This document shows, in pieces, positions 53,519-61,846 of a stretch of 64,000 nucleotides of DNA. A program made the translations under genes and the position numbers. Origin of the DNA: Achromobacter spanius (GTDB lineage: Bacteria; Pseudomonadota; Gammaproteobacteria; Burkholderiales; Burkholderiaceae_B); contig NZ_CP025030.1 of NCBI RefSeq assembly GCF_002812705.1, forward strand, positions 372,001-436,000, read 5' to 3'. The first letter of the stretch is position 1. Each line of letters begins with the position of its first letter. The notes under the pieces are model-generated. The model was given only the letters and a program-made list of their open reading frames with translations. It ran no database searches and was not told the DNA's origin.

Positions 53519-54166
53519 TTATTGCTTGACGGCGTACAAGTAGATCTCCACGCGCCGGTTCAGCGCGCGCCCTTCGGCGGTGGCATTGTCGCCGATGGGA
53601 TCGTTTGGCCCGCGCCCTTCCGTGCTCATGCGGCCGGCGGCCACGCCCTGCTTGGCCAGGTAGTCCGTCACGCTCTTGGCGCGGTTGACCGACAGGGTCT
53701 GGTTATGCGCCAGCGCGCCGGTGCTGTCCGTGTGGCCAACCACCTTGGCGCGCAATTCGGGATGCTGGTTGAGCGAACGCCCCACGCTGTCCAGCACCGG
53801 CAGCAAGGCCGGCTTCAACTGCGTCTTGTCCGTATCGAACGACACGCCGCTGGGGATGTTGACCTTCAGGCTGCCATCGGGCATTTCGACGACATCGATG
53901 CCCAAGGACGATGCGCCCGATTGCTGTACGTCTTCCTTGACGACCTTCCAGTTGTAGCCCACGAGGCCACCCGCCACGGCGCCGATGCCGGCGCCGATGG
54001 CTGCGCCCTTGCCGTGCCCGATCAGCGCGCCAATGCCGGCGCCCACCGCCGCCCCCGCGCCCGTTCCCACGGCAGTATTGGTTTGCTGCTGCGTGGCGCA
54101 ACCGGCCAGCAAGGCCCCCGCCGCCGCAACCACCGCCATCCGGTTGAGCATTGTTCTTGAGTTCAT
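53519..54166 (-). CDS. OmpA-family lipoprotein with glycine-zipper
   Basis: The 215-residue protein has a lipoprotein signal ending in the lipobox LLAGC, a glycine-zipper region (GTGAGAAVGAGIGALIGHG and KGAAIGAGIGAVAGGLVGYN) that may insert in the outer membrane, and an OmpA peptidoglycan-binding domain (VVGHTDSTGALAHNQTLSVN, RAKSVTDYLAKQGV, ALNRRVEIYLY). The start at 54166 has AGGTTGCC spacing to a GGAGGT ribosome site. Its role in envelope anchoring is inferred from the family. Confidence 0.93.
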   Translation of the reverse strand: MNSRTMLNRMAVVAAAGALLAGCATQQQTNTAVGTGAGAAVGAGIGALIGHGKGAAIGAGIGAVAGGLVGYNWKVVKEDVQQSGASSLGIDVVEMPDGSLKVNIPSGVSFDTDKTQLKPALLPVLDSVGRSLNQHPELRAKVVGHTDSTGALAHNQTLSVNRAKSVTDYLAKQGVAAGRMSTEGRGPNDPIGDNATAEGRALNRRVEIYLYAVKQ

Positions 54167-54266
54167 GGCAACCTCCACGATTCCTGCGTGCGCCGGGTCA
54201 TTCCGGCGTAGTCCATGCTAGCAAGGGCACGCGGCGCCACGCGCAACATTTTGTACTGGCCGCGGT

Positions 54267-54875
54267 TCAGCCGCGCCTGCCGACCAGCATCGCCAAGCCG
54301 AACAACGCGCCCAGTCCGCCCACGATCGCCAGCGAGATCGACGGCTCGCGCATGTTCAGCGCCATTGCAGCCGCCGCGACGCCCAGCCCGGTGATGAGCG
54401 CGCCCACCAGGCGGCCGCCGGTGGATCCATAGAAATGCGTGCGGCGCGCGGGCTCGGTGCCGGCGGGCTGGCGTTTTTGCCAGGCGTTCAGCGCCTGTTC
54501 GAAGTCGCGCAGCAAGCGCTCGCGGCTGGGCAGGTCCACCGCGCTGACCAGCAGCGTCGGCAGGCCCGGGCGGATCAGTTTCAGGTAATCGTCCGTGCCC
54601 CAGCTTTTCAGGTCGGCAAAGGCAATCGGCCCCCGCCGTGAAAACTCCAGGCCATCAGGCGTGACCTTGACGGCATTGCGGGTGGGAAAGCCCTTGAACG
54701 CCACCAGCGGCGGCACCAACAGGCCCAGCACGGCCAGCACGATGGCCAGCACGATCGGCCCCCGGTTGAACACCACCAGCATGAAGCTGCCGGCCGCCAA
54801 GGCAAAGGCCAAGGGCACCGACAATTGATGCCAGCGCGTATAGACGGCCGCCTGGATGCCTTCGTTGCTATTCAT
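54267..54875 (-). CDS. Four-helix membrane protein, candidate immunity to the VasX-like effector
   Basis: This 202-residue protein has two N-terminal hydrophobic helices (about residues 20-60: LAFALAAGSFMLVVF, VLAIVLAVLGLLVPPLVAF), a soluble central part with a PH-like strand pattern (VKVTPDGLEFSRRGPIAFAD), and two C-terminal helices (LVGALITGLGVAAAAMAL, ISLAIVGGLGALFGLAMLV). It lies 12 bp after the effector stop on the same strand. In Vibrio cholerae vgrG-vasW-vasX-tsiV2 the fourth gene encodes the membrane immunity protein TsiV2. Position and topology fit the same role; no direct sequence match is claimed. Confidence 0.72.
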   Translation of the reverse strand: MNSNEGIQAAVYTRWHQLSVPLAFALAAGSFMLVVFNRGPIVLAIVLAVLGLLVPPLVAFKGFPTRNAVKVTPDGLEFSRRGPIAFADLKSWGTDDYLKLIRPGLPTLLVSAVDLPSRERLLRDFEQALNAWQKRQPAGTEPARRTHFYGSTGGRLVGALITGLGVAAAAMALNMREPSISLAIVGGLGALFGLAMLVGRRG

Positions 54876-54887
54876 GCTTGGACCCTG

Positions 54888-57800
54888 TCAATTTTCGGCT
54901 CTTACAAGATTGGTGCCGTTGCCGCCCACCGGCAGCGAGCGCACTTCCGGCATGCGTTCCGGATCCGGCCAGAATTCCACCTTCAGAAACGCTTCGGTGA
55001 AGATATCGTCATCGACCAGGACCTCGGTGCGCAACACCGCGTAGCCATTATGAACTTGGAATTGAACCGAATCTTCCCACGGCTTGCTGGTGAATTCGAC
55101 GGACTGGCTGCGGTCCTTGCGTACCCAGCGCCAGATGTCGGCCCACCCGGGGCGCGAGCTCAGGCTGTTCACGTAGTCGTCCGCCTTGTCCATCCACGTC
55201 TTGGGGTCGGGCCGGCCGGCCACCATCTGCGCCTGCGACGGGCCGCGCGGTTGCAGCTCCGGGTCCTGCGCGCGCACCGAGCCCTTGCTGGACACCACGG
55301 CGGTGACGCCCGCCCCGCCCAGCTTGAGGCTGTAGGCGTAGTCGCTGCTTTGGGTATAGCCGGGCATGATCACTTCCAGCACCAGACGGTCGCGGCCCAG
55401 GACTTCCCCGCTCCAGAAGCCATACCATTGCAGCGACACACGCACGCCGAACACCGCGCGGTTGAAGTCGTCCAGTTCGTCCTCGCGCGTCGCGTAGACC
55501 TCGCGGCCCTCCACGCCTTCGAACTCTTCGGCCCGCATGCAGCAGCGCGTATACCAGACCTCAAGCTCGCTTTCGGTGGCGCTGTCGCCCCAGAACTTGA
55601 AGTACAGGCCTGCAACCAGCAGGCATAGCCCCAGCGCGATCCAGCCCCACACCGGAATGCCCAGCAGCACCGTACCGCCGCTGGTCAGGCCCACCATCGC
55701 GCCGCCGAAGCCCCCCGCGCCCGCCGCCACGCCCGCCGTGCTGAACGCGCCGCCCACCGCGATGACGGCGGTGGCCACCCCGGTCAGGCTGGACATCAAC
55801 AGGAAGGCGGACGACGTTGCATAAGCGCCGCCCGCTTCGTAGTTGTGGACGTCGTACTGGTCTTTGGCGTTGAGCGCGTTGTTGGCGCTGTCGACGAAGG
55901 TCGCCGCGGTGGCGAACACCGCGCCCGCCGTGCGGAAGGTGGCCAGCCGCATATTCAGCCGCAGGTTCATCGTGAACGCGGTGTTCGCGCCCACGCGCGC
56001 GCCGATCGCGCCGGTGGTGACTTCGATCGCCACGCTGCCCACCCCCAGCACGCCGGTGGTGATGCCGAACCAGGCCTTGCGTTCCTTCTTCGCATCCTGG
56101 ACAGCTTGCGCCGCATTCAGCTCCGACACCGATGTATAGATGGCCACCAGCGCCATCACGCCCGTGGCGCCCGCGTAGGAGGCATCGCGCGACTTGGCGT
56201 ACTTGATCAGCCCCGCCATGGGCGACATGGTCGGCGCGGGCAAGGCCAGCACCGGTAGCGGCGCGGGCAGGCCCAAGGGCGGCGATGCGCCCGCCCCGGG
56301 TCGTGGGCGCGTCGTGGATGCGGCATTCGTTGAAGCCGCATTCGTTGAAGCCGAATTCATCTGCGCGTCCACTTCCTCCGGAATCACGTAGTTGATCGTG
56401 ACCGATCGCGACGCCTCGGATTGTGTGCCCATCCATCCGGCGTTCATGTGCTGGGTCGCGCTGACGCCGCCCCCCGCCGTAATCGACGTGGACCGGTTGT
56501 TGGGTTCCCAGATGATCTCGTGCATGTCGGCGATCATGCGCGGCACCGTGGTCGTGTGGCTGCGCACCACCAGCACGGTATTCATGCGCGCCGCCATCGT
56601 CATCGACACGCGCGCGGCAACCCGTTCCGCGATCGGGTCGCGCGCCAGCGTCAGCCGCAGCAGTTGGGTCGCCATGAAGCGGCCGATCGCGGTCGTGGCC
56701 GCCCGGGTTGGTGTCGGCAAGCCCTTTGCCCGGCGATCCTTCAGCCAGTCGTTGTAGCTCTTGATCATCTTGCGGACGTTGGAGATCTGCTTGGACAGCT
56801 TGCCGCGCGCCTCCTTTTGCAGGAAGGCCAGCAGTTCGCCGTCGTTCGAGGCCAGCCCGCGCCAGATCGCTTCGTACAGTCCGTCCTTGTCGTCTTCCTT
56901 CAAGGACTCATCGATGGCCCTGTGTTCGCTGTGCACCGCGCCCGCGCCGTCCACGCACAGCGCAAGGTCTTCCTCCAGCCGCTGGCCCGCCACGGCGTCG
57001 TTGGGCGAATACGCCTTCAGCGTCATCCAGAAGGCCTCGCGGCCGTACCACCACGCCCAGTCCTTGCCCGCCCCCTCGATCAGGTCCTTCATGCGGTCGA
57101 CGCTGGCGCGGTTGTCGCTGATGGTCCTGGAGACCTTGCTCATGTTGATGCGTTCGTGCATTCGCCGGATCTCATCACCCGACGAGTCCATCTGCTTTTC
57201 CAGGCCCAGGATGATCTGCGCCACGCCCACTTCGCGCAGCCGCGTCGGGTCCATGTGATGCTCGGCCAATTCGCCCATGCGCTTGTTGCGCCACGTCGAA
57301 ATGTCCGCCAGCAGGCCCACCGGGTCGCGCAGCGCCAGCACCACCCCGCCCTTGGGCGTCATCTGCCGCATCTTGGTCGCCATCTCGGCGGCCTTTCCGC
57401 CGAAGGTGGTCACGCCCGGACTCAAGGTGTTGTTGAACAAGGTGGCGGCGCTGGCCGCATCGCGGAATTCGATGGAATGCGCGGCCAGGTTGGCGCCGTC
57501 TTCGGTCACGCGGTAGCCGGTATCCGGCTTGGGATGCCCGCCGCCCCAGACGGCGCGCGCATCCAGTTCAACCATGATCTTGCCGCGCCACCGATCGTCG
57601 CGCGTCAGCTCGCGGCGGATGTCACGGGTCCACCACACGCGCGAATAGCCGACCCACACCGAGCGTGATGCATTGGCCGGCGCCTCGACGTTGATCAAGG
57701 CCGATTCCAGGCCGTGGCCTTCTCGCGTGCAGGTAAACGTGGGCTGCTCCGACGGACGGTTGTCGTCGTCCACCGGCACTTCCTTCATCTGGCCCGTGGC

Positions 57801-58052
57801 GGTGGCCGCGAAGGCGCGCCACCCGTAGCTGCGGCGCGGGTCCCACACGTACACATAACCCGCCGTGATGGCGCGCAGCATATAGGCGCCCTGGCGCATG
57901 GTTTCGTAGTGCAGTTCGGCGTCCGCGTACACGCCGTTGGGCAGATCGTTCCGGCCGCCCGGCACATACGCCACCCGCATCGGCAGGATCGGCAAACCCG
58001 GCCGGCCGCAAAACTTGCCCTTGCAGGGAAGCGCGTCGTAGTCAGTCGTCAT
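54888..58052 (-). CDS. VasX-like type VI secretion effector (membrane-pore toxin)
   Basis: The 1054-residue protein starts with a VasX N-terminal region: CKGKFCGRPGLPILPMRVAY, then QGAYMLRAITAGYVYVWDPR. A long helical middle follows, then several hydrophobic segments between about residues 625 and 825, ending in WGWIALGLCLLVAGLYFKFW. This matches the layout of VasX, a colicin-like toxin that permeabilises the inner membrane of target cells. An Ala-Ser-Thr-Asn repeat at about residues 565-580 forms a linker. The start ATG overlaps the DUF4123 adaptor stop (ATGA), supporting co-translation with its chaperone. Function is inferred from domain order and neighbours. Confidence 0.85.
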   Translation of the reverse strand: MTTDYDALPCKGKFCGRPGLPILPMRVAYVPGGRNDLPNGVYADAELHYETMRQGAYMLRAITAGYVYVWDPRRSYGWRAFAATATGQMKEVPVDDDNRPSEQPTFTCTREGHGLESALINVEAPANASRSVWVGYSRVWWTRDIRRELTRDDRWRGKIMVELDARAVWGGGHPKPDTGYRVTEDGANLAAHSIEFRDAASAATLFNNTLSPGVTTFGGKAAEMATKMRQMTPKGGVVLALRDPVGLLADISTWRNKRMGELAEHHMDPTRLREVGVAQIILGLEKQMDSSGDEIRRMHERINMSKVSRTISDNRASVDRMKDLIEGAGKDWAWWYGREAFWMTLKAYSPNDAVAGQRLEEDLALCVDGAGAVHSEHRAIDESLKEDDKDGLYEAIWRGLASNDGELLAFLQKEARGKLSKQISNVRKMIKSYNDWLKDRRAKGLPTPTRAATTAIGRFMATQLLRLTLARDPIAERVAARVSMTMAARMNTVLVVRSHTTTVPRMIADMHEIIWEPNNRSTSITAGGGVSATQHMNAGWMGTQSEASRSVTINYVIPEEVDAQMNSASTNAASTNAASTTRPRPGAGASPPLGLPAPLPVLALPAPTMSPMAGLIKYAKSRDASYAGATGVMALVAIYTSVSELNAAQAVQDAKKERKAWFGITTGVLGVGSVAIEVTTGAIGARVGANTAFTMNLRLNMRLATFRTAGAVFATAATFVDSANNALNAKDQYDVHNYEAGGAYATSSAFLLMSSLTGVATAVIAVGGAFSTAGVAAGAGGFGGAMVGLTSGGTVLLGIPVWGWIALGLCLLVAGLYFKFWGDSATESELEVWYTRCCMRAEEFEGVEGREVYATREDELDDFNRAVFGVRVSLQWYGFWSGEVLGRDRLVLEVIMPGYTQSSDYAYSLKLGGAGVTAVVSSKGSVRAQDPELQPRGPSQAQMVAGRPDPKTWMDKADDYVNSLSSRPGWADIWRWVRKDRSQSVEFTSKPWEDSVQFQVHNGYAVLRTEVLVDDDIFTEAFLKVEFWPDPERMPEVRSLPVGGNGTNLVRAEN

Positions 58053-59104
58053 GCTTGTCGATCCTCCCGTGCCTGCGCCTGCCGCGCAAACAACCGCCAA
58101 TCCTCGTCATCCATGTCTTCGGCCGCGTTGCGCAAGCGGCCGCCCTCTTCCTGAATCTCGCGCAGCAGCGCGGCAAACGACGGCGCGCGTTCCAGCGGCG
58201 CGTCCAGGCGCACGCGCCAGGCCGCGAACAACGCCGCGTCTTCGTCGTCGTTGATGCCGCAGGCGCTGGCCACATCCAGCGCGCGGCGTATCGGCTCCAG
58301 CGCCGATGGGCCGTAGTCCAGCCCGCCCGCGTTCAACCGTTGCAGCACCGCGTTCACCTGGCCCAAGCGCGCCAGCCGTGGCCAGTCCGGCGTGGCCGTC
58401 TGCATGGGGCCGGGCGTGTCCGGCAGCGCCTGCCAGCGCGCAAAGCCGTCGATGCACATCCACGCCGCGCCCGCGATCCACGACGCGGGCGCGCAGCCCG
58501 CATACAGCTCGCTTTGAAACTGCGTCGTGCGCGGATCCCAGAAGCGCAGGATGCGCATGCGCCCCTGCGCGTCGCGCAGCCGCGCGCGCAGGATCAGGCG
58601 CTGGGCCACTTCCGCCAAAGGCAGGTCGGTGGCCAGCCACGCCGACATCGACCGCGCACGCTTGACCGCGGGCGCGGGGCGCAGGGCTTCGTCCACCGCC
58701 AGCCGAATGCTGGCGTTGACCAGCCTTTCGTACCGGATCTCGTCGGGCACCTCGGCCAGATACAAGGGCGGCGCGGACGCGCCCTGCGATATCAGGTCCA
58801 CCGCGCGCCGCGCCAAACCCGCCGTGGCGATCTCATCAGCCAAGGGGTCGGCCAGCGTGGAGTCGCACAGCAGCAGCACGCGGCGGCTGGCGCGCGCGTC
58901 CAGTACCGCGCGCATGCCGGCAATGGCGTGTTCGACGGCGGCCTCCGCGCGCGCCGACCGGGACGCGGCGCCTGCCTGCGTCGGGTCCGCTGGATCCCTC
59001 GGATTCTTTGGGTGCGTCCGGTGCGTCGGGTCCTTCGGCGGCGCCGGGTGAGTCCGGTCCTTCAGGTCCGTCGGATGCACCGGGTGCGTCGGGTCTATCC
59101 TCAT
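58049..59104 (-). CDS. DUF4123 T6SS effector adaptor
   Basis: DUF4123 proteins (Tap/TEC/VasW) load effectors onto a cognate VgrG. The 351-residue protein has the domain from about residue 60, with VLLLCDSTLADPLADEIATA, LARRAVDLISQGASAPPLYL and LRFWDPRTTQFQSELY. The first 45 residues are an unusual Asp-Pro-Thr-His-Pro-rich repeat (DPTHPVHPTDLKDRTHP), so the true translation start could be later, but the ATG at 59104 overlaps the vgrG stop (ATGA). It lies exactly between vgrG and the effector, as expected. Confidence 0.87.
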   Translation of the reverse strand: MRIDPTHPVHPTDLKDRTHPAPPKDPTHRTHPKNPRDPADPTQAGAASRSARAEAAVEHAIAGMRAVLDARASRRVLLLCDSTLADPLADEIATAGLARRAVDLISQGASAPPLYLAEVPDEIRYERLVNASIRLAVDEALRPAPAVKRARSMSAWLATDLPLAEVAQRLILRARLRDAQGRMRILRFWDPRTTQFQSELYAGCAPASWIAGAAWMCIDGFARWQALPDTPGPMQTATPDWPRLARLGQVNAVLQRLNAGGLDYGPSALEPIRRALDVASACGINDDEDAALFAAWRVRLDAPLERAPSFAALLREIQEEGGRLRNAAEDMDDEDWRLFARQAQAREDRQA

Positions 59105-61830
59105 GCCGCCAGCGCCCCACTGCCGGCCGCGTCTTCCAGCGCCGCGGCGCAGCCTTCCAGTTCACCCTGCGGCGGCTGCGCCGGACCGGTTCCGCTTTGC
59201 GGCCCCACCCAGCTATGCACGCCCGCCTTCAGCTCCACCTTGCCCGGCGCGTGCAACTGGATGCCGCCGCCTTCGACGCGCAGGTAAGCGCCCGCCGCCG
59301 TGGCCAAGACCTTCTTCGATGCGTTCACATCCACCGCGCCCTGCGCCGACACCAGCGTCACCGCCTTTTCGGCGGCCAGGCGCATGCGCGCCTTCTGGCT
59401 CTGCAAGCGCAACTTGCCGCCCGCCGCGTGCAAGCGGATGCCTTGCTCCGCCACCGCGCGTCCGTTGCCGCCCAGGCCCTTGGTGAACAGCACCACGCCT
59501 TGCGCGACGCAGACGGCCAGGTTCGCGCCCGCCGCCCAATTCACGTCCGGGGCCACCTGGCACAAGGTCGCGCCCGCCACGGTGTAGGCGTTGTGCGGCG
59601 TGTACTGGCCGATGCCCTTGGGCGCGCTGACCTGAATGTGCGGCAGCGTGTAGGCGGGCACCGCAGTGGCTTCCTCACCCTGGGTTGCAGCCCCCTGGGT
59701 TTCAGCCTCCTTCGTGCCTTCGATCACCTTGCGCACGGCCTCCAACTCATTGACCGCCCGCGTCTTGTCCCCGTCGCCGGACAAGCCCGCCTCCTGGCGG
59801 CCCGCCGAGGCGGACAGCTCGGCCGCTTGCTCGATGGCCTTTTCCATCTGCTGGATGGCTTCTTCGCTGTCCAGCAGGCCGCCCGTCGCGCCCTCGCGCT
59901 TGTCGGCGCTGATCAGCAAGCCCTCGCCCGCGCGCAGCGCCAGCGCTTCGCTGGTCGCCAGTTCCGCGCCATGGCCCAGGTCGGACAAGCGTTCGTTGTC
60001 GCGCTGCTGCTTCAGGTGGCCCAGGTTCAGCCGCGCCTCGGCCTGCGTGGTCGACGCGGTCAGGCGCGACTGGCCCGGCGTATCGTCCTGCACCAGTTGG
60101 TTGTAGCCGCCCATGCCCCGGCCGCTTTCGGCCAGGGCCTGCGTCTTGAAGCCCGACATCACTACGTTATGCGCGTGCCCGTCCTGCGTGCCCGCGAACC
60201 ACGCCGGTGCGTTGCCGGTGGCCTTGGCCGCGCCGCCCTGCACCTGATTGTTGGCGGCATTCTCCGTGCCCGCGCCGTTGTACAAGGCGCCCACCACCAC
60301 CGGGCGGTCGATATCGCCATGCAAAAACTGCACCAGCACCTCTTGGCCCAGGCGCGGGATGAAGTGCCCGCCCCAATCCAACCCGGCAACCGGTTCGGCC
60401 ACGCGCACCCAGGTGCCCAGCGCCTCGGATGCGGGCGCGTTGTCGTCCCCGGCGGGATGCGCCTGCCGATTGCTGGACGCGCTGCCCCGCTGCCAATGAA
60501 ACTGGATCTTCACGCGATGGTCGCGGTCGGTGTGGACGGGGTCGGCCGCGCCCACCACCAGCGCGGTCTGCGCGCCGTGCACCGTGGGCCGCGGATGCAG
60601 CCGTGCCCCGTGACCGTCGCGCGTGCTGGGCCGATATTCCAGCGTGGCGGCAATCGCCTCGAAGCGGTTGCGATAGAACTCCGTATCGCCGTCCTCTTGC
60701 GTACCGGCGGCCCCCAACGCCTGGGCCACCGCCCGCCCCAGGTCTTCATCGAAATTGTTTCGCGCCTCATGCTGCATGCGCATCACCACGAAATCGCCGC
60801 CTTCACCTTGCGACGGCGCCCAATGGCCGGTCAGGGTAAAGCGCTGCCCCGGCGCCAGCGTGCGCACCGTGCCGTCGCCTTCGTACAAGGACTGGCCCAC
60901 GCGCTGCGCGGCCAACGCATTGTGGGCCAGGCGCTCGCCCTGCCCGCTGTCTTCAAACAAGTATTGGCCGGGATAGTCCGAGTCGGCCAATTCCAGCGTG
61001 TTCGGCATCTTGTCATCGACCTGCGCGCTGGCCTGGCGGGCCTGCATGGCGCGATAGTCCCAAGTGGCGATGCGCACCGCGTTCGTGCGCCAGGCGCGCC
61101 GCTTGCGCCAGCCCTGGATGGTGTCCTCGCTTTCGGTGGCATCGGCACGCTGGAACTTCACGCTGGCTTGCGGGCCGTTCTTGAAGGCGCCGTTGTGGTC
61201 GGCGATGACGACGGTATGGGTGCCCGGCTCGCCGTCGCCCGCCTCGTGTTCAACCCAATAAAACAGCCCCTCTTCGGCCAGCAGCCGTTCGACGAAGGCG
61301 TAGTCGGTTTCGCGATACTGGATCGTCAGGCTGCGCTTGGCGTAGCCGTCGCGGTCTTTCAGTTCCCAACGCCATTGCGGCGCCACGGCGCCCTGGCCGT
61401 TGTAGTCGCCAAAGACGCGGTCAACAATGTCGATTACGGACAGGTCCTGAAAGGCAAAGCTGTCGCGCCGCTGGCGCAGCAGCGCCAGCCACGGCTCGAT
61501 GCGCAGCCGATAGCGCGCAAAGCCGCCGTTGGCGCCTTCAAAGCGCGCCTCGGAAACCAGCCCGCACCACACCCGGGGTTCATCGCGGCCCAAGGCCGTC
61601 TGCAACGCGACCTGCACCGGTTGGCCGATCAGCGTCTTCAACGGAATATGCGCGTCATCGGACAGCGCATCCACGTGCAAGAGGTAGCCGCCGTCGCTCA
61701 ATTGCTCGGTGGCGTGCAGCCGTTCGGCCAGCAGCTTGTCCTGGCCCAACGGCGTGCTCAGGTCCAGCAGGCGATCGGCCTGTGTGAAGCCGGCTCCCAA
61801 CAGGCTGGCGGCGGCAAGTTCGAGGGCCAT
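59101..61830 (-). CDS. vgrG: Type VI secretion tip protein VgrG
   Basis: VgrG trimers form the spike of the T6SS. The 909-residue protein has the gp27-like base (LSVIDIVDRVFGDYNG and SLTIQYRETDYAFVERLLAE), the gp5-like OB domain (DHRVKIQFHWQRG, GTWVRVAEPVAGLDWGGHFI), a helical insert (about residues 560-700) and the DUF2345 extension (QGVVLFTKGLGGNGRAV, LRVEGGGIQLHAPGKVELKA). It lies 16 bp downstream of clpV. The DUF2345 tail is a usual docking surface for DUF4123-loaded effectors. Confidence 0.95.
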   Translation of the reverse strand: MALELAAASLLGAGFTQADRLLDLSTPLGQDKLLAERLHATEQLSDGGYLLHVDALSDDAHIPLKTLIGQPVQVALQTALGRDEPRVWCGLVSEARFEGANGGFARYRLRIEPWLALLRQRRDSFAFQDLSVIDIVDRVFGDYNGQGAVAPQWRWELKDRDGYAKRSLTIQYRETDYAFVERLLAEEGLFYWVEHEAGDGEPGTHTVVIADHNGAFKNGPQASVKFQRADATESEDTIQGWRKRRAWRTNAVRIATWDYRAMQARQASAQVDDKMPNTLELADSDYPGQYLFEDSGQGERLAHNALAAQRVGQSLYEGDGTVRTLAPGQRFTLTGHWAPSQGEGGDFVVMRMQHEARNNFDEDLGRAVAQALGAAGTQEDGDTEFYRNRFEAIAATLEYRPSTRDGHGARLHPRPTVHGAQTALVVGAADPVHTDRDHRVKIQFHWQRGSASSNRQAHPAGDDNAPASEALGTWVRVAEPVAGLDWGGHFIPRLGQEVLVQFLHGDIDRPVVVGALYNGAGTENAANNQVQGGAAKATGNAPAWFAGTQDGHAHNVVMSGFKTQALAESGRGMGGYNQLVQDDTPGQSRLTASTTQAEARLNLGHLKQQRDNERLSDLGHGAELATSEALALRAGEGLLISADKREGATGGLLDSEEAIQQMEKAIEQAAELSASAGRQEAGLSGDGDKTRAVNELEAVRKVIEGTKEAETQGAATQGEEATAVPAYTLPHIQVSAPKGIGQYTPHNAYTVAGATLCQVAPDVNWAAGANLAVCVAQGVVLFTKGLGGNGRAVAEQGIRLHAAGGKLRLQSQKARMRLAAEKAVTLVSAQGAVDVNASKKVLATAAGAYLRVEGGGIQLHAPGKVELKAGVHSWVGPQSGTGPAQPPQGELEGCAAALEDAAGSGALAA

Positions 61831-61846
61831 GTCGACGTCTCCCGGC

